DNA of 64,000 nt, taken from positions 372,001-436,000 of the forward strand of contig CAWBMS010000011.1 in the NCBI GenBank assembly GCA_963790045.1. Direction: 5' to 3'. Both the position numbers and the translations under genes were made by a program. Positions 10,793 to 20,735 of the stretch are shown piece after piece (the stretch's first letter is position 1; the number at the start of each line of letters is the position of its first letter). The notes beneath the pieces were generated by a model, which saw nothing but the letters and a program-made list of their open reading frames with translations, was not told where the DNA came from and ran no database searches. The DNA is from DATKMP01 sp963790045. Lineage in GTDB: Bacteria; Bacteroidota; Ignavibacteria; UBA10030.

Positions 10793-12646
10793 ATGAACGA
10801 AATAAAAAATAATACCACGCAGAAAATTGAACTGCTTGCGCCTGCAAAAAATTTAGACTGCGGCAAAGCGGCGATACGTTACGGCGCGGATGCCGTGTAT
10901 ATCGGCGCACCGAAATTTGGTGCGCGTGCGGCGGTCGGAAATTCAATTGAAGATATTGCATCGCTCATATCGTACGCGCATTTGTATCGTGCAAAAGTCT
11001 ATGTTGCGCTTAATACGATTCTCTTCGATCACGAACTTGAAGAAGCAAAGCGAATTGTGCAATCGGTATATGATACCGGTGCAGACGGATTGATTATTCA
11101 GGATATGGGATTGTTAGAACTCGACCTTCCACCGATTCCACTGATTGCCAGTACGCAGGCACATAACGACACGCCGGAGAAAGTAAAATTTTTGCAGGAT
11201 GTCGGATTTCAGCGAGTGATTTTGGCGCGAGAACTTTCACTTAAACAAATTCAACAAATTCGTTCTGCCACAACCATTGAATTAGAATGTTTCATACACG
11301 GCGCATTGTGTGTCTGTTACAGCGGGCAATGTTATTTGAGTGAAGCAATGCAAGCCCGCCGCGGCGGGCAAGGCAGAAGTGCGAATCGCGGCGAATGCGC
11401 ACAGCCATGCCGCTTGCCATACACATTGACAGACGAATCCGGAAAAATTATCGCCGAGAACAAGCATTTGCTTTCGCTAAAAGATTTAAATCTTTCGGAA
11501 CATCTTTCATCGCTGCTCGATGCAGGAGTAACATCGTTTAAAATCGAAGGCCGGCTGAAAGACATTAACTATGTAAAAAATGTCACAGCATTTTATCGCC
11601 GGAAAATCGATGAAGTGCTGGAAGGAAATTCATCCTACGCCCGCGCTTCTTCTGGACGAACTATCGTAGCCTTCACTCCCGACCCGGAAAAATCATTTCA
11701 TCGTGATTTTACCGAACACTTCGTTCGTAAGCGCAGCAAAGATATTCTTTCGATGGATACGCCAAAAGCCACAGGTGCTTCTCTTGGAACAATATCGAAA
11801 CTCGGAAGTAATTATTTTGTACTTGATGCTGATGTTGAACTGCATGCGGGCGATGGCATTTGTTTCTTTGATCCGCATCATGAACTTTGCGGAACAAACA
11901 TCAACAGTGTAAAAGATAAAAGTATATTTCCGGCAGAGATGGAAGGCCTAACCATGGGATCTGCTGTTTATCGTAATCACGATCACGCGTTCATCAAACA
12001 ATTGAAAAACGATAAAACGCAGCGTCGCCTTTCGCTTGCAATAGAATTGCATGAAGAAAAAAATGGTTTCGTGCTGACGATGATGGATGAAGATGGCGTG
12101 CAGATCACCGTGCACCGTGAGCGTGAGAAGGTGGAAGCGAAGAAACGATCAATTGCCGAAGAATCCATTCGCAAACAATTATTGAAATTGGGCGATACGA
12201 TCTTTCAGTGCGACAGCGTGGATGTTCAATGGACAAAACCGTATTTTTTGCCGGTGAGCTTTCTCAATGATCTGCGGCGCGAAGTGATCGTTCAATTGGA
12301 AGAAGAACGCCATAAGCAGTATCCACAACAGCACATTGCTATCGTTCCCAACGAAATTCCATATCCTGAAAGAACCTTAACGTATCGCGCCAATGTCGCG
12401 AATAAAAAAGCAGAGCAGTTTTATCGGCGGCATGGAGTTGAGCAGATTGAACCGGCATTCGAGCTGCAACAGAATCATTCGGGCAAGCAAGTAATGGAGA
12501 TGAAGCATTGCCTGCGATTTCAATTTGGAATGTGCGGCGGTCTCGGCGGAGAGAATGCAGCACCGTTATTTATGAAGGATGCAAAGAATCATTACCGGCT
12601 GGAATTCGACTGCAAAGGATGCAAGATGAAGATGATTCTTCTTTAG
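10793..12646 (+). CDS. Peptidase U32 family protein with DUF3656 domain (RlhA-like)
   Basis: 617 residues. The N-terminal U32 TIM-barrel domain has ELLAPAKNLDCGKAAIRYGADAVYIG, IECF-like ELECFIHGALCVCYSGQC and NRGECAQPCR; these cysteines bind an iron-sulfur cluster in the RNA-hydroxylating members. The second half matches the collagenase-like DUF3656 region, ending in the Cys-rich tail CGGLGG...CKGCKMK. Family members RlhA/TrhP hydroxylate 23S rRNA C2501 or tRNA uridine 34; which applies here is not decided. The stretch MQARRGGQ just before GRSANRG looks like an in-frame insertion encoded by a perfect GC-rich palindrome at 11354-11369. Divergent from DUF1385-prfA with 116 bases between. Confidence 0.88.
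   Translation: MNEIKNNTTQKIELLAPAKNLDCGKAAIRYGADAVYIGAPKFGARAAVGNSIEDIASLISYAHLYRAKVYVALNTILFDHELEEAKRIVQSVYDTGADGLIIQDMGLLELDLPPIPLIASTQAHNDTPEKVKFLQDVGFQRVILARELSLKQIQQIRSATTIELECFIHGALCVCYSGQCYLSEAMQARRGGQGRSANRGECAQPCRLPYTLTDESGKIIAENKHLLSLKDLNLSEHLSSLLDAGVTSFKIEGRLKDINYVKNVTAFYRRKIDEVLEGNSSYARASSGRTIVAFTPDPEKSFHRDFTEHFVRKRSKDILSMDTPKATGASLGTISKLGSNYFVLDADVELHAGDGICFFDPHHELCGTNINSVKDKSIFPAEMEGLTMGSAVYRNHDHAFIKQLKNDKTQRRLSLAIELHEEKNGFVLTMMDEDGVQITVHREREKVEAKKRSIAEESIRKQLLKLGDTIFQCDSVDVQWTKPYFLPVSFLNDLRREVIVQLEEERHKQYPQQHIAIVPNEIPYPERTLTYRANVANKKAEQFYRRHGVEQIEPAFELQQNHSGKQVMEMKHCLRFQFGMCGGLGGENAAPLFMKDAKNHYRLEFDCKGCKMKMILL
11354..11369. repeat. Perfect 16-bp GC-rich palindrome inside the U32 gene
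   Basis: GCCCGCCGCGGCGGGC reads the same on both strands and stands out from its AT-leaning surroundings. It sits in frame inside the conserved cysteine segment of the U32 protein, adding about seven residues (QARRGGQ) where homologues usually run straight from the Cys region to G-R-S-x-N-R-G. Confidence 0.7.
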
Positions 12647-12657
12647 CTTTCTCATTA

Positions 12658-12686
12658 TTGCTTTTTCCCCAATTCTTTCCTACCAT
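12658..12686 (+). promoter_or_regulatory. Candidate promoter for sdhCAB
   Basis: TTGCTT, a 17-base spacer, and TACCAT lie about 90 bases before the sdhC start. The -10 box shares TACCATT with two better candidates in this window (20685 and 23948). No experimental support; the -35 box is imperfect. Confidence 0.35.
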
Positions 12687-12775
12687 TTCGCCATGAAATT
12701 CTGGTGCTTCGAGAACTATTCGGTGTCAGAAAGCGTTACTCTCATAGTTCAATTAACCAATATGGTCAGGAATCT

Positions 12776-13441
12776 ATGGAAAGCGTACTCGCAGGTTATT
12801 CTTCCTCCATCGCAAAAAAAGTTTTGATGAGTTTGACCGGTCTGTTTTTGATGGTCTTTCTCACCGAACATCTCATCGGCAATCTGCTGCTTTTTGCAAA
12901 CGATAATGGAGCACTGTACAAAGCGTACGGACATTTTCTCGTTGTCAATCCGGTTATCCGGATGATCGAAATTTTATTGTTCCTTTCTATTTCGGCGCAT
13001 GCCGTTCTTGGAACGATGCTCTGGTGGACGAATCGGCAAACGCGTCCGGTGAAATATAAAAAGTACCGGTTGAAAGACAATACGCCGTGGTGGTCTCGCA
13101 ACACGCTTCTGACCGGCAGCATCGTTTTTATTTTTTTAGTGATTCATCTTCGAACATTCTTTATTCCGATTCGAATCGAGGGAAAACCGCTTTCGGAATA
13201 TGACTTGGTCGTTCAGGCGTTTGCGAATCCATGGTACTGCGGATTTTATTTGTTTGCATTGCTGCTGCTCGGATATCATTTGCGTCACGGATTTCAATCG
13301 GCATTTCAAACGCTTGGTTTGCGCAATAAAACTTTTACACCGGTGATCGATGCCGTTGCATTCGTATACTGGTTTATTGTTCCGCTGATGTTTGCAACGA
13401 TTCCCGTGTACTTTTATGCGTTGCAAATGGGAGGACATTGA
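12776..13441 (+). CDS. sdhC: Succinate dehydrogenase/fumarate reductase cytochrome b558 subunit
   Basis: 222-residue membrane subunit of the b558 type found in Bacteroidota, Chlorobi and epsilonproteobacteria. It carries haem and passes electrons between quinone and the SdhAB headpiece. Seen: SSSIAKKVLMSLTGLFLMVFLTEHL (first helix with His), a second segment around MIEILLFLSISAHAVLG, LLTGSIVFIFLVIHL, FALLLLGYHLRHGFQSAF and the last helix FVYWFIVPLMFATIPVYFYAL. The start ATG 12776 fits CAGGA upstream and the family N-terminus. One base separates its stop from sdhA, so sdhC-A-B is an operon. Confidence 0.92.
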   Translation: MESVLAGYSSSIAKKVLMSLTGLFLMVFLTEHLIGNLLLFANDNGALYKAYGHFLVVNPVIRMIEILLFLSISAHAVLGTMLWWTNRQTRPVKYKKYRLKDNTPWWSRNTLLTGSIVFIFLVIHLRTFFIPIRIEGKPLSEYDLVVQAFANPWYCGFYLFALLLLGYHLRHGFQSAFQTLGLRNKTFTPVIDAVAFVYWFIVPLMFATIPVYFYALQMGGH

Positions 13442-13442
13442 A

Positions 13443-15359
13443 ATGAAATTGAATTCCAATATTCCTTCCGGCCCGATTGAAAAGAAGTGGTCCACACACC
13501 GCTTCGAAATGAAACTTATCAATCCGTCCAATCGCAGAAAATATTCTATCATTGTTGTCGGCACCGGACTTGCGGGAGCATCGGCTGCGGCATCGCTCGG
13601 CGAACTCGGCTACAACGTTACTTTCGTTTTCGTATCACGAATCTCCGCGCCGCGCGCACAGCATTGCCGCGCAGGGCGGCATCAACGCGCCGAAAAATTA
13701 TGCGAATGATGGCGATAGTGTGTACCGATTATTTTACGATACTATCAAAGGTGGCGACTACCGTGCACGCGAAGCGAATGTCTATCGTCTTGCGGAAGTC
13801 AGCGGCAATATTATTGATCAATGTGTGGCGCAGGGCGTTCCGTTCGCAAGAGATTACGCCGGATATTTGGATACGCGCTCGTTCGGCGGCGCGCAGGTCT
13901 CCAGAACCTTTTATGCACGCGGGCAAACGGGACAGCAATTATTGCTCGGAGCGTATTCCGCATTAAGCAGACAAATTCATGATGGCACGGTAAAATATTT
14001 TGATCGCCGTGAGATGTTGGATATCGTTGTGATCGATCAACAGGCGCGCGGTATTGTGTGCCGCAATCTGCGAACAGGAGAGATCGAGTCCTATGTTGCT
14101 GATGCCGTCGTTCTTGCCACCGGTGGATATGGCAATACATTTTTCCTTTCTACGATGGCGAAAGCAAGCAATGCCACAGCAATCTGGCGCGCGTATAAAA
14201 AAGGCGCGTGCTTTGCAAATCCGTGCTTCACGCAGATTCATCCCACATGCATTCCGGTGAGCGGAGATTATCAATCGAAATTAACATTGATGAGCGAGAG
14301 TTTGCGCAACGACGGACGTATCTGGGTTCCGAAGAAAGCAGGCGACACGCGTAATCCCGCCGATATACCTGAAACAGAACGCGATTATTATTTGGAGCGA
14401 TTGTATCCATCGTTCGGCAATCTTGTGCCGCGCGATGTTGCGTCGCGCCGTGCAAAAGAAATGTGCGATAAAGGATTCGGCGTCGGTGCAACGAAGATGT
14501 CGGTGTATTTAGATTTTTCTTCGGCCATCGATCGTGTTGGAAAAGATAAGATCGAAGAAAAATACGGCAACCTGTTCAATATGTATCACGAAATTACGGC
14601 TGAAGATCCGTACAAAAAAATCCGATGCGCATTTATCCCGCCGTGCATTACACGATGGGTGGCTTGTGGGTGGATTATCATTTGATGAGCACGATTCCCG
14701 GATTATTTGTGATTGGTGAAGCGAATTTTTCCGACCACGGCGCGAACCGTCTCGGTGCCAGCGCGCTGATGCAGGGACTTGCAGATGGATATTTTGTTCT
14801 GCCGTACACGCTTCCGAATTATCTTGCAACGAATACATTCAAACACATCGATACGAAGCATGCGGAATTCAAACAAGCGTATGAAGATGTAACAGACAAA
14901 GTGAACACGCTTCTTTCGATCAACGGAAAACAAACGGCAACAGAAATCCACAAGAAGCTCGGCAAGATTATGTGGGAATATGTCGGGATGGGACGCAACA
15001 AAGAAGGATTGAAGAAAGCGTTAAAATTGATTCCCGAACTGCGCGAAGAATTCTGGAACGATGTGAATGTTGTCGGTGAATCCGACGATATGAATATGGA
15101 ATTGGAAAAAGCTGGACGCGTAGCGGATTTTTTGGAACTTGCCGAACTGCTTACGCGCGATGCGCTGCACCGCGAAGAATCCTGCGGCGGACATTTCCGC
15201 GAAGAATATCAAACGCCCGAAGGCGAAGCGCTGCGCAACGATAAAAAATTTTCCTATGTTGCTGCGTGGGAATTTACCGGCGACGGCAAGCAGCCGCGCT
15301 TGAATAAGGAACCTCTGGAGTTCGAGTATGTGCACCCGTCTGTGAGGAGCTATAAATAA
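13443..15359 (+). CDS. sdhA: Succinate dehydrogenase/fumarate reductase flavoprotein subunit (two frameshifts)
   Basis: About 640 residues when breaks near 13620 and 14620 are bridged. It oxidises succinate or reduces fumarate at a covalent FAD. Seen: Rossmann motif VVGTGLAGASAAASLGELGY, then YHESPRRAHSIAAQGGINA, which contains the FAD-linkage histidine region HSIAAQGG, VVLATGGYGN, TQIHPTC, and after the second break YPAVHYTMGGLWVDYHLM and GLFVIGEANFSDHGANRLGASALMQGLADGY. The C-terminal helical domain (REEFWND ... REESCGGHFREEYQT ... KFSYVAAWEF) is intact. Both breaks lie in strongly conserved blocks of an enzyme whose partners are intact, so sequence error is the simplest explanation. Confidence 0.92.
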
Positions 15360-15477
15360 TGTCATTTCGATGAGTCCCGCTTTGCGGGACGAAGAGAAAT
15401 CTGGATGAGGATAAAAGAAAGAGCTTGTAAGGATTCCTCACACGCCTTTGTCGGTTCGGAATGGCAATAAGAAAAGC
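15360..15477. repeat. Remnant short palindromic repeats downstream of sdhA
   Basis: The sdhA-sdhB gap holds small dispersed-repeat-like units rather than genes. A hairpin GTCCCGCTTTGCGGGAC lies at about 15373-15390 within a TCATTTCGAtga...GAGAAATCT context, and an ATTCCTCA...GTTCGGAATGG unit at about 15431-15465. Such units are common intergenic palindromes in this lineage. No transcription signal is assigned. Confidence 0.5.
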
Positions 15478-15541
15478 AGTCAGTCTGAGCTTGTCGAAGA
15501 CTGACTGTTGTGTCGTCATCCTTCGATAAACTCAGGATGAC
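15478..15541. repeat. Paired inverted REP-like hairpins (REPIN-like)
   Basis: Two hairpins face each other. The first (15478-15506) has 9-bp arms AGTCAGTCT/AGACTGACT around the loop GAGCTTGTCGA. The second (15515-15541) has 7-bp arms GTCATCC/GGATGAC around TTCGATAAACTCA. The second loop is the reverse complement of the first with small changes. The same loop core (TGAGTTTATCGAA) appears in both MITE copies near 56.1 and 57.5 kb, with different stems. It separates sdhA and sdhB and could protect the sdhCA mRNA 3' end. Confidence 0.75.
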
Positions 15542-15610
15542 TTTTACTGAAAGAGAAAAGAAAACGAATAACAGATAACCATTAATGATTCACCAATAAC
15601 GAACAACAGC

Positions 15611-16351
15611 ATGAACTTCAATCTCAAAATCTGGCGCCAACGATCCTTCGAAGACGAAGGACGATTTGAAGAATACACGGTGCGCGATGTTCCGGGCGAT
15701 GCATCGTTCTTAGAGATGCTCGATATTCTCAACAACGATTTAGTAAAGCAGGGCAACGAGCCGGTAGCATTCGATCACGATTGCCGTGAAGGAATTTGCG
15801 GAAGCTGCGGCATGGTTATCAACGGGCGCGCGCACGGTCCTGGACGTAAACAAGCAACATGCGATGTACGCATGCGAATGTTCAAAGACGGACAGAAAAT
15901 TATTGTGGAACCGTGGCGGGCGGATCCGTTCCCTGTGATTAAAGATTTGGTGGTAGATCGAACGGCGCTCGATAGAATTATGCAAGCAGGCGGATATATT
16001 TCCGCGCGGACGAATGCTGTGCCGGAAGCGAACTCTATTTCTGTGAGCAAAGCAGATGCCGACGAAGCGATGGATGCTGCAGCGTGTATCGGCTGCGGTG
16101 CGTGCATTGCTGCGTGTCCCAATTCTTCGGCGATGCTGTTTGTTGCGGCAAAGGTTTCCCATCTTGCGTTATTGCCGCAAGGACAGGTGGAACGCAAAGA
16201 GCGTGTGCAGCGTATGGTTGAGCAAATGGATAAAGAAGGGTTTGGCAATTGTTCCAACAATTACGCGTGCGAAGCCGAATGCCCGAAAGGCATTTCGGTT
16301 ACACATATTGCGAGATTAAATCGGGAATTTTTGCTGGCAAAGCTGGGATGA
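15611..16351 (+). CDS. sdhB: Succinate dehydrogenase/fumarate reductase iron-sulfur subunit
   Basis: 246 residues. It carries electrons from the SdhA flavin through [2Fe-2S], [4Fe-4S] and [3Fe-4S] clusters to the membrane subunit. Seen: plant-ferredoxin type motif CREGICGSCGMVINGRAHGP with the fourth Cys in KQATCDV, then CIGCGACIAACPNSSAM and the second cluster motif CSNNYACEAECPKGI. Its length and the unusual GRAHGPGR insertion match the b558-type SdhB of Bacteroidota. It follows sdhA after a 251-base gap filled with repeats, so it may be read through or have its own weak promoter. Confidence 0.94.
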   Translation: MNFNLKIWRQRSFEDEGRFEEYTVRDVPGDASFLEMLDILNNDLVKQGNEPVAFDHDCREGICGSCGMVINGRAHGPGRKQATCDVRMRMFKDGQKIIVEPWRADPFPVIKDLVVDRTALDRIMQAGGYISARTNAVPEANSISVSKADADEAMDAAACIGCGACIAACPNSSAMLFVAAKVSHLALLPQGQVERKERVQRMVEQMDKEGFGNCSNNYACEAECPKGISVTHIARLNREFLLAKLG

Positions 16352-16386
16352 TAATTAATTGCTTCATTTAATTTTAAGGGGTTTAT

Positions 16387-17515
16387 ATGGTGAAGATGAA
16401 TATTGATCAAAAAAAAATCTATGCTTTATTTTTAAAACGCATAGAGATAACCAGCAATGAAACCTATGATAAACTTTTAAATTCTAAGATAACACGAGTA
16501 AAGGAAGTAATTGAGAGTAATGGCAACACTTGGAGGTCGCTTAGGTTTGAAATATTAAATTTATATTTATCAAATAATAATAAATCTGAATTATTGAAAT
16601 TGTGTGACGCAAGCTTTATTGAATATTCTAATAAAGTAGATGAAGTCTTTAGGATTGACGCGGTGGATTTAAGACATCCCGATAAATTATCTTTAGAAGA
16701 ATATCTGACTAAAACGACTTCCAACTTTATTTCTATTAAAAACAAGTTTCCTCAATTATATATTTCAGCAGAGACATTAAATGGATTATTCTGGAAAATG
16801 TATTTGGAATATGTAAATCTAAATGTAAATGTCCAATGGCAATATGCTGTATATAATATGCTGTTTGGCTGTCTTACGAGTTGGATGCATGCATTTACAA
16901 TGTCGGCATCTGGACTTGATGAGAATGCATTGACCTCGTTCAGAAGATCTATAGAATTTGTTTGTTATATCTCTAAAATAAAAGAATCGAACGAAAAAGG
17001 ACAATTATGGCTTAATCGTCGTAAGGATGAAAATAGTGCAAAACAGTTTTCAAATGTATTTAGTGTACCACGCTGTTATTTATCAGAAAATTATTCTCAT
17101 CTAAAATATTTATTAGTGTTGTATGACTTTGCCTCAGATTTTGGCACACATGCAAATATTTCTATGATTGCACCAAAGAATGAAGAAATTAATTCAGAGT
17201 TTGTTCCTATTGTTTTTGATGAAGAAAACTATATACCCGAGCAAGCAATACAAATGTTATATCAGGGATCATTGATTATTCAGGCTCTTATAATAGATTT
17301 GAAAAAATATTTTAAAGATTATGATGTTATAGTGACTCTTTTTTTAATGATTTCAAAGCTAAATTAAAAGGTGCTAAAGACGAAATCTTGCATTATGAAA
17401 AAGAAACGGGAATAGAGGCGGAAAGAATAGAAATGATTCAACAAAATCCTTCATGGATTGAAGAGAGGTTTGAAAAAATTAAACGTTCATATCCAGTACA
17501 TAAAAATGCAAATTG
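16387..17515 (+). CDS. AT-rich orphan protein of unknown function (frameshift near 17340)
   Basis: Not recognised. As read, 326 residues end at 17367. Removing one base in the T-run near 17340 continues the frame as NDFKAKLKGAKDEILHYEKETG to a stop at 17515, giving about 376 residues with a charged helical tail. The protein is mostly helical, without signal peptide. The block ENALTSFRRSIEFVCYISKI followed by YSHLKYLLVLYDFASDFGTHANI recalls all-helical proteins of unknown role often found alone among accessory genes (HEPN- or DUF5677-like feel), but no catalytic R-x4-6-H is certain. Strong AT bias and an isolated place after sdhB suggest horizontal gain. Confidence 0.65.
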
Positions 17516-17619
17516 AACCTTGATTTATTTTCTGGCTAAGTTGATGTAATCATTATCAAAGAAAAATGTCATTTGCATCTTTTCCCTGCGTGTACGATAT
17601 TGATACGAAAGGAGCCCCG

Positions 17620-18441
17620 ATGCGAAGTTTATCATCACCATCGATTACCATAAATAACCTTTTCAAAATTATCATCCTTCTGCAAATAGCGTTCATTTTA
17701 TTCGGCTGCACACGTTCAAAGCTTCTTCCGGGTGTGCCGATTCATGATGGGTTTGAAACTTCTGCACTTGGCAATCTCTGGGCAACCGATAAGATTCTCA
17801 CGTCGGATTATTCCATGCAGTCTGCGGTAGTCAGGAACGGAAACAGTGCGCTGCAAATTACGCTTCACACTTCCGACCATTTTGAAGCGGGGCAGCATGG
17901 CAACAACAATTCGGAACGAGCGGAATTGACCGAGGCGTATCAACTCTATTCCACCGAAGGAAACAGTTATGCCTTTTCTTTCAGCATGTTTCTTCCGCCG
18001 GATTTTCCAATTGTCGATACGCGACTGGTGATTGCCCAGTGGAAGCAGTTGTGCGAATGGAATCGAAAATGTGATGATAACAGTCCGGTGCTTGCCATTC
18101 GGTATAGAGCCGGAATTCTTTCGGTTACACAATCTCTTGGTACTCACCGAATTGCACTCTGGCAATCATCGGGTGAAGACATCCGGAATAAATGGCTTAA
18201 TTTCAGATTTCGAATTCGTTTTACTTCCGATACATTGGGGTATATCACAGCGTTTCTCAACGACAGCCTCATCGTGAACTATTCCGGCGCTACGGCATAT
18301 CAAGAAAATGATTCGACGGGGTATCCTTCGCCAAGCCGATTCTATTTTAAGATGGGTTTATACCGTGATGTGATGACCCAACCGATGACTATATACATCG
18401 ATGATTACAGCAAAGAGCTGCTTAACGCTGAGACGAAGTAA
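17620..18441 (+). CDS. Putative polysaccharide lyase lipoprotein (heparin-lyase-I-like fold)
   Basis: Start ATG 17620 has AAAGGAG seven bases upstream, better than the in-frame ATG at 17566. The N-terminus ends in a lipobox (ILFGC), predicting lipid anchoring. The body resembles the jelly-roll lyase family of PL13/PL20 and relatives: DHFEAGQHGNNNSERAELTE, YAFSFSMFLPPDF, LVIAQWKQL, SPVLAIRYRAG, and the last strand RFYFKMGLYRD...MTIYIDDYS. The R-x-E-L/T strand and Q-W motif are the expected substrate face. It would cut uronic-acid-containing glycans by beta-elimination at the cell surface. The substrate cannot be told from sequence. Confidence 0.75.
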   Translation: MRSLSSPSITINNLFKIIILLQIAFILFGCTRSKLLPGVPIHDGFETSALGNLWATDKILTSDYSMQSAVVRNGNSALQITLHTSDHFEAGQHGNNNSERAELTEAYQLYSTEGNSYAFSFSMFLPPDFPIVDTRLVIAQWKQLCEWNRKCDDNSPVLAIRYRAGILSVTQSLGTHRIALWQSSGEDIRNKWLNFRFRIRFTSDTLGYITAFLNDSLIVNYSGATAYQENDSTGYPSPSRFYFKMGLYRDVMTQPMTIYIDDYSKELLNAETK

Positions 18442-18849
18442 GTAAGTGATTTTCTGCCGTGTAAATACTTTTTACACCGTCTGCATATTTCGGAGCGAGT
18501 ATAAGTTCGCTGCCTGATATTTGCGATCTTCTCTTTATCCCGAGAACCAATCCGATCGCTTAAAGCGGTCGGATTGGTTGTGGAGATAATTTTTCTTCTT
18601 GCATTTTGATCTGGGGTTTTATAACATTACGTATAATAGAAAACAGTCGATGAGTCGTTAAGTTTTAAGTCATTGAGTAGTTGAGACATAAGTTGAGGAG
18701 TGGTTTGATGCAGAGTGATGGATGGGATTGAAAGAGGTACAAAAGAATAATACGAATAGCATACTGGTAGATTTTTTCACTCGTACGGATTCGGTTTTTA
18801 ATACAATGCAGGTGCAATTGCCATTTAAGAACAAAGGAGGTTATACATT
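18442..18849. other. Gene-free spacer with a terminator
   Basis: Apart from the hairpin at 18545-18579 no gene, RNA or repeat is evident. The last 12 bases before 18850 hold a strong ribosome-binding site (AAAGGAGG) for the next gene. Confidence 0.5.
18545..18579 (+). terminator. Likely terminator after the lyase gene
   Basis: A 15-bp stem (AACCAATCCGATCGC pairing with GCGGTCGGATTGGTT, one G-T pair) with a small loop. A T-rich stretch (TTTTTCTTCTT) begins about a dozen bases later, so termination strength is uncertain. Confidence 0.55.
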
Positions 18850-20440
18850 ATGTCAAAGTTTATTATAGGAACTGTTTTTGTCCTATTCGCGCACAATCTG
18901 CATGGCACAAAAAGTATATACGTTGAGCGATATTCACTCTCTTCCTTTGACATATAACCGAATAAAGACGTTAAATATGTTAAACGCGACAGATTTTGTT
19001 AGTCCAATACAATCTGATAATTATTCTATGGGAAAAGGAACTATCTTTGTTCATAAATCATCAATACAAAAGTTGTTCAACAGCGAAATGAATGAATATG
19101 AGAGTTCTTCAAATAATCAAGTCTATCGATGTGATACGGCGTTTGTTTATTCAACAAACGATACTGTTAGATTTATTCCTTCATATAATGCAAATGGCAA
19201 AGTCACTGGTGGATTGACAGAAAAATGGTCGAATGGGCAATGGATTGATTCAACGAAAGACACAATAACGTTTAATTCAAAAGGACGAATACTCACCGAT
19301 TTGTCACAAGTTTGGTCAAACGGTCAGTGGATTACTTCTTCACTATATACGAACACCTATGATTCAAGTGGACATTTATTAGTTTATATGTATCAACAAT
19401 ATTCAAATGGTGATTTAGTAGATTATTATATTGGTACAACTTCCTACGATGCACAGGGTCGTAGAATCAATTTTTTGTGGGAATCTTGGTCAAATGGAAA
19501 GTTAAATATCTCATATACTGATTCCTATACATATAAAAATAATTCGAACTGGCATACTGATACTGATTTACAACAAGATTGGTCTAATGGGCAGTATATC
19601 AATTCATCACTATCCACTTCAATTTTTGATTCAAGCGGTCATGAGGTATGCTGGTTAGTTCAGTTATGGTCAAATGGACAATGGGTAAATGATGAACGGG
19701 ATACTACTTCCTTTGATTCTAGTGGGAACGAAATATCAAGCATATCTCAACAATGGTTAAACGGTCAATGGACTAATAATAATTTCACATTAAACAATCA
19801 TGTTACGGTGGCTTTTGATTCAAGTGGACATGGAGAATCGGCAATAACGCAACAATGGTTAAATGGTCAATGGGTGAATGTTCAACAGGAATCTCGCACA
19901 TTTGATGCAAATGGAAATATGCTAACAGATTTATTCCAGCAATGGTCAAATGGTCAATGGAAAAATATTTTCTTAAATACCTACACGTATGATGAAAACG
20001 GAAATAATCTTTCACAATACAATAGTATATGGTCTGACTCCTCTTGGATACCTTCGGATAATCAACTTCAAATTAATTATGGGATTAAAGATTTTACGTT
20101 TTTCGGTTATAGCATGAAAATATCGTATTCACTTTTGAATACAACAAATATCTCAACAAAGGTAGTTAGCATACCAAATAAATATTCACTTTCTCAAAAC
20201 TACCCCAACCCATTTAATCCATCAACAACTATTTCTTTTAGCCTTCCATCAAAATCATTTGTCACACTAAAAGTATATGATATTTTGGGGAGAGAAATCG
20301 TAACTATTGTTTCCGAAGAAATGCCAGCAGGAAGATATTCTAAACAATGGAATGCGGCAAATTTATCAAGCGGCATTTATTTTTATCGTTTACAAGCAGG
20401 CTCATATACAGAGACGAAAAAAATGATACTGCTCAAATAG
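18850..20440 (+). CDS. Secreted W-x-NGQW repeat protein with T9SS sorting domain (frameshift in signal peptide)
   Basis: AAAGGAGG precedes ATG 18850, which encodes MSKFIIGTVFVLFAHN. The frame must shift near 18890 to join MAQKVYTLSDI, giving a normal signal peptide. From about 19200 to 20060 there are roughly nine imperfect repeats of about 33 residues: each has an aromatic W-S/L-NGQW turn, a short strand with D/T, then FDSSGxE or YDxxGxx. The pattern resembles YD/RHS-type beta-strand repeats but with a Trp signature. The C-terminus is a type IX sorting domain (YPNPFNPSTTISFSLPSK ... SGIYFYRL ... KKMILLK). Likely a cell-surface or released beta-solenoid/wrap, perhaps adhesive or sugar-binding through the exposed Trp residues; function unproven. 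Confidence 0.75.
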
Positions 20441-20735
20441 TGTCAAATGCAATTGCATCTCCTAAGTAACACATTATGAGATATACCGAAAATGGAAAAC
20501 AATACGCACTTGTTACTTTTAAAAAAAAACTGCTGTGAAGAAATTCCGCCTTCGTCTCGTTACCGAATCTCTGAAGTAGTACACTATAGTTTAGTTACTA
20601 ATTCGATGCTGCGGTTTTGTATCCTGAGGAGTAATGGATATTGGGTGGAACGAAGGTATGCCTGCATTCGTCTTATTCAGTATCTTGACAATCAATGGAG
20701 ATTTAAGTACCATTGTATTAGAAAAAATAATCGAT
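20441..20735. other. Spacer with candidate promoter only
   Basis: Short open frames here have no family resemblance and poor codon structure. The only signal is the promoter-like pair at 20685-20713 before the gene at 20736. Confidence 0.4.
20685..20717 (+). promoter_or_regulatory. Candidate promoter for the small secreted protein
   Basis: TTGACA, 17 bases, TACCATTGTA. The same pair with the same spacing and the same ten-base -10 region occurs at 23948, upstream of rmlB, making chance less likely. Confidence 0.5.

Noticed and set aside
19200..20060. Regularly spaced DNA repeats that could suggest a CRISPR array
   Set aside because: The repeats follow codons, vary at third positions and encode W-x-NGQW protein repeats in one long frame; spacing is about 100 bases, not array-like.
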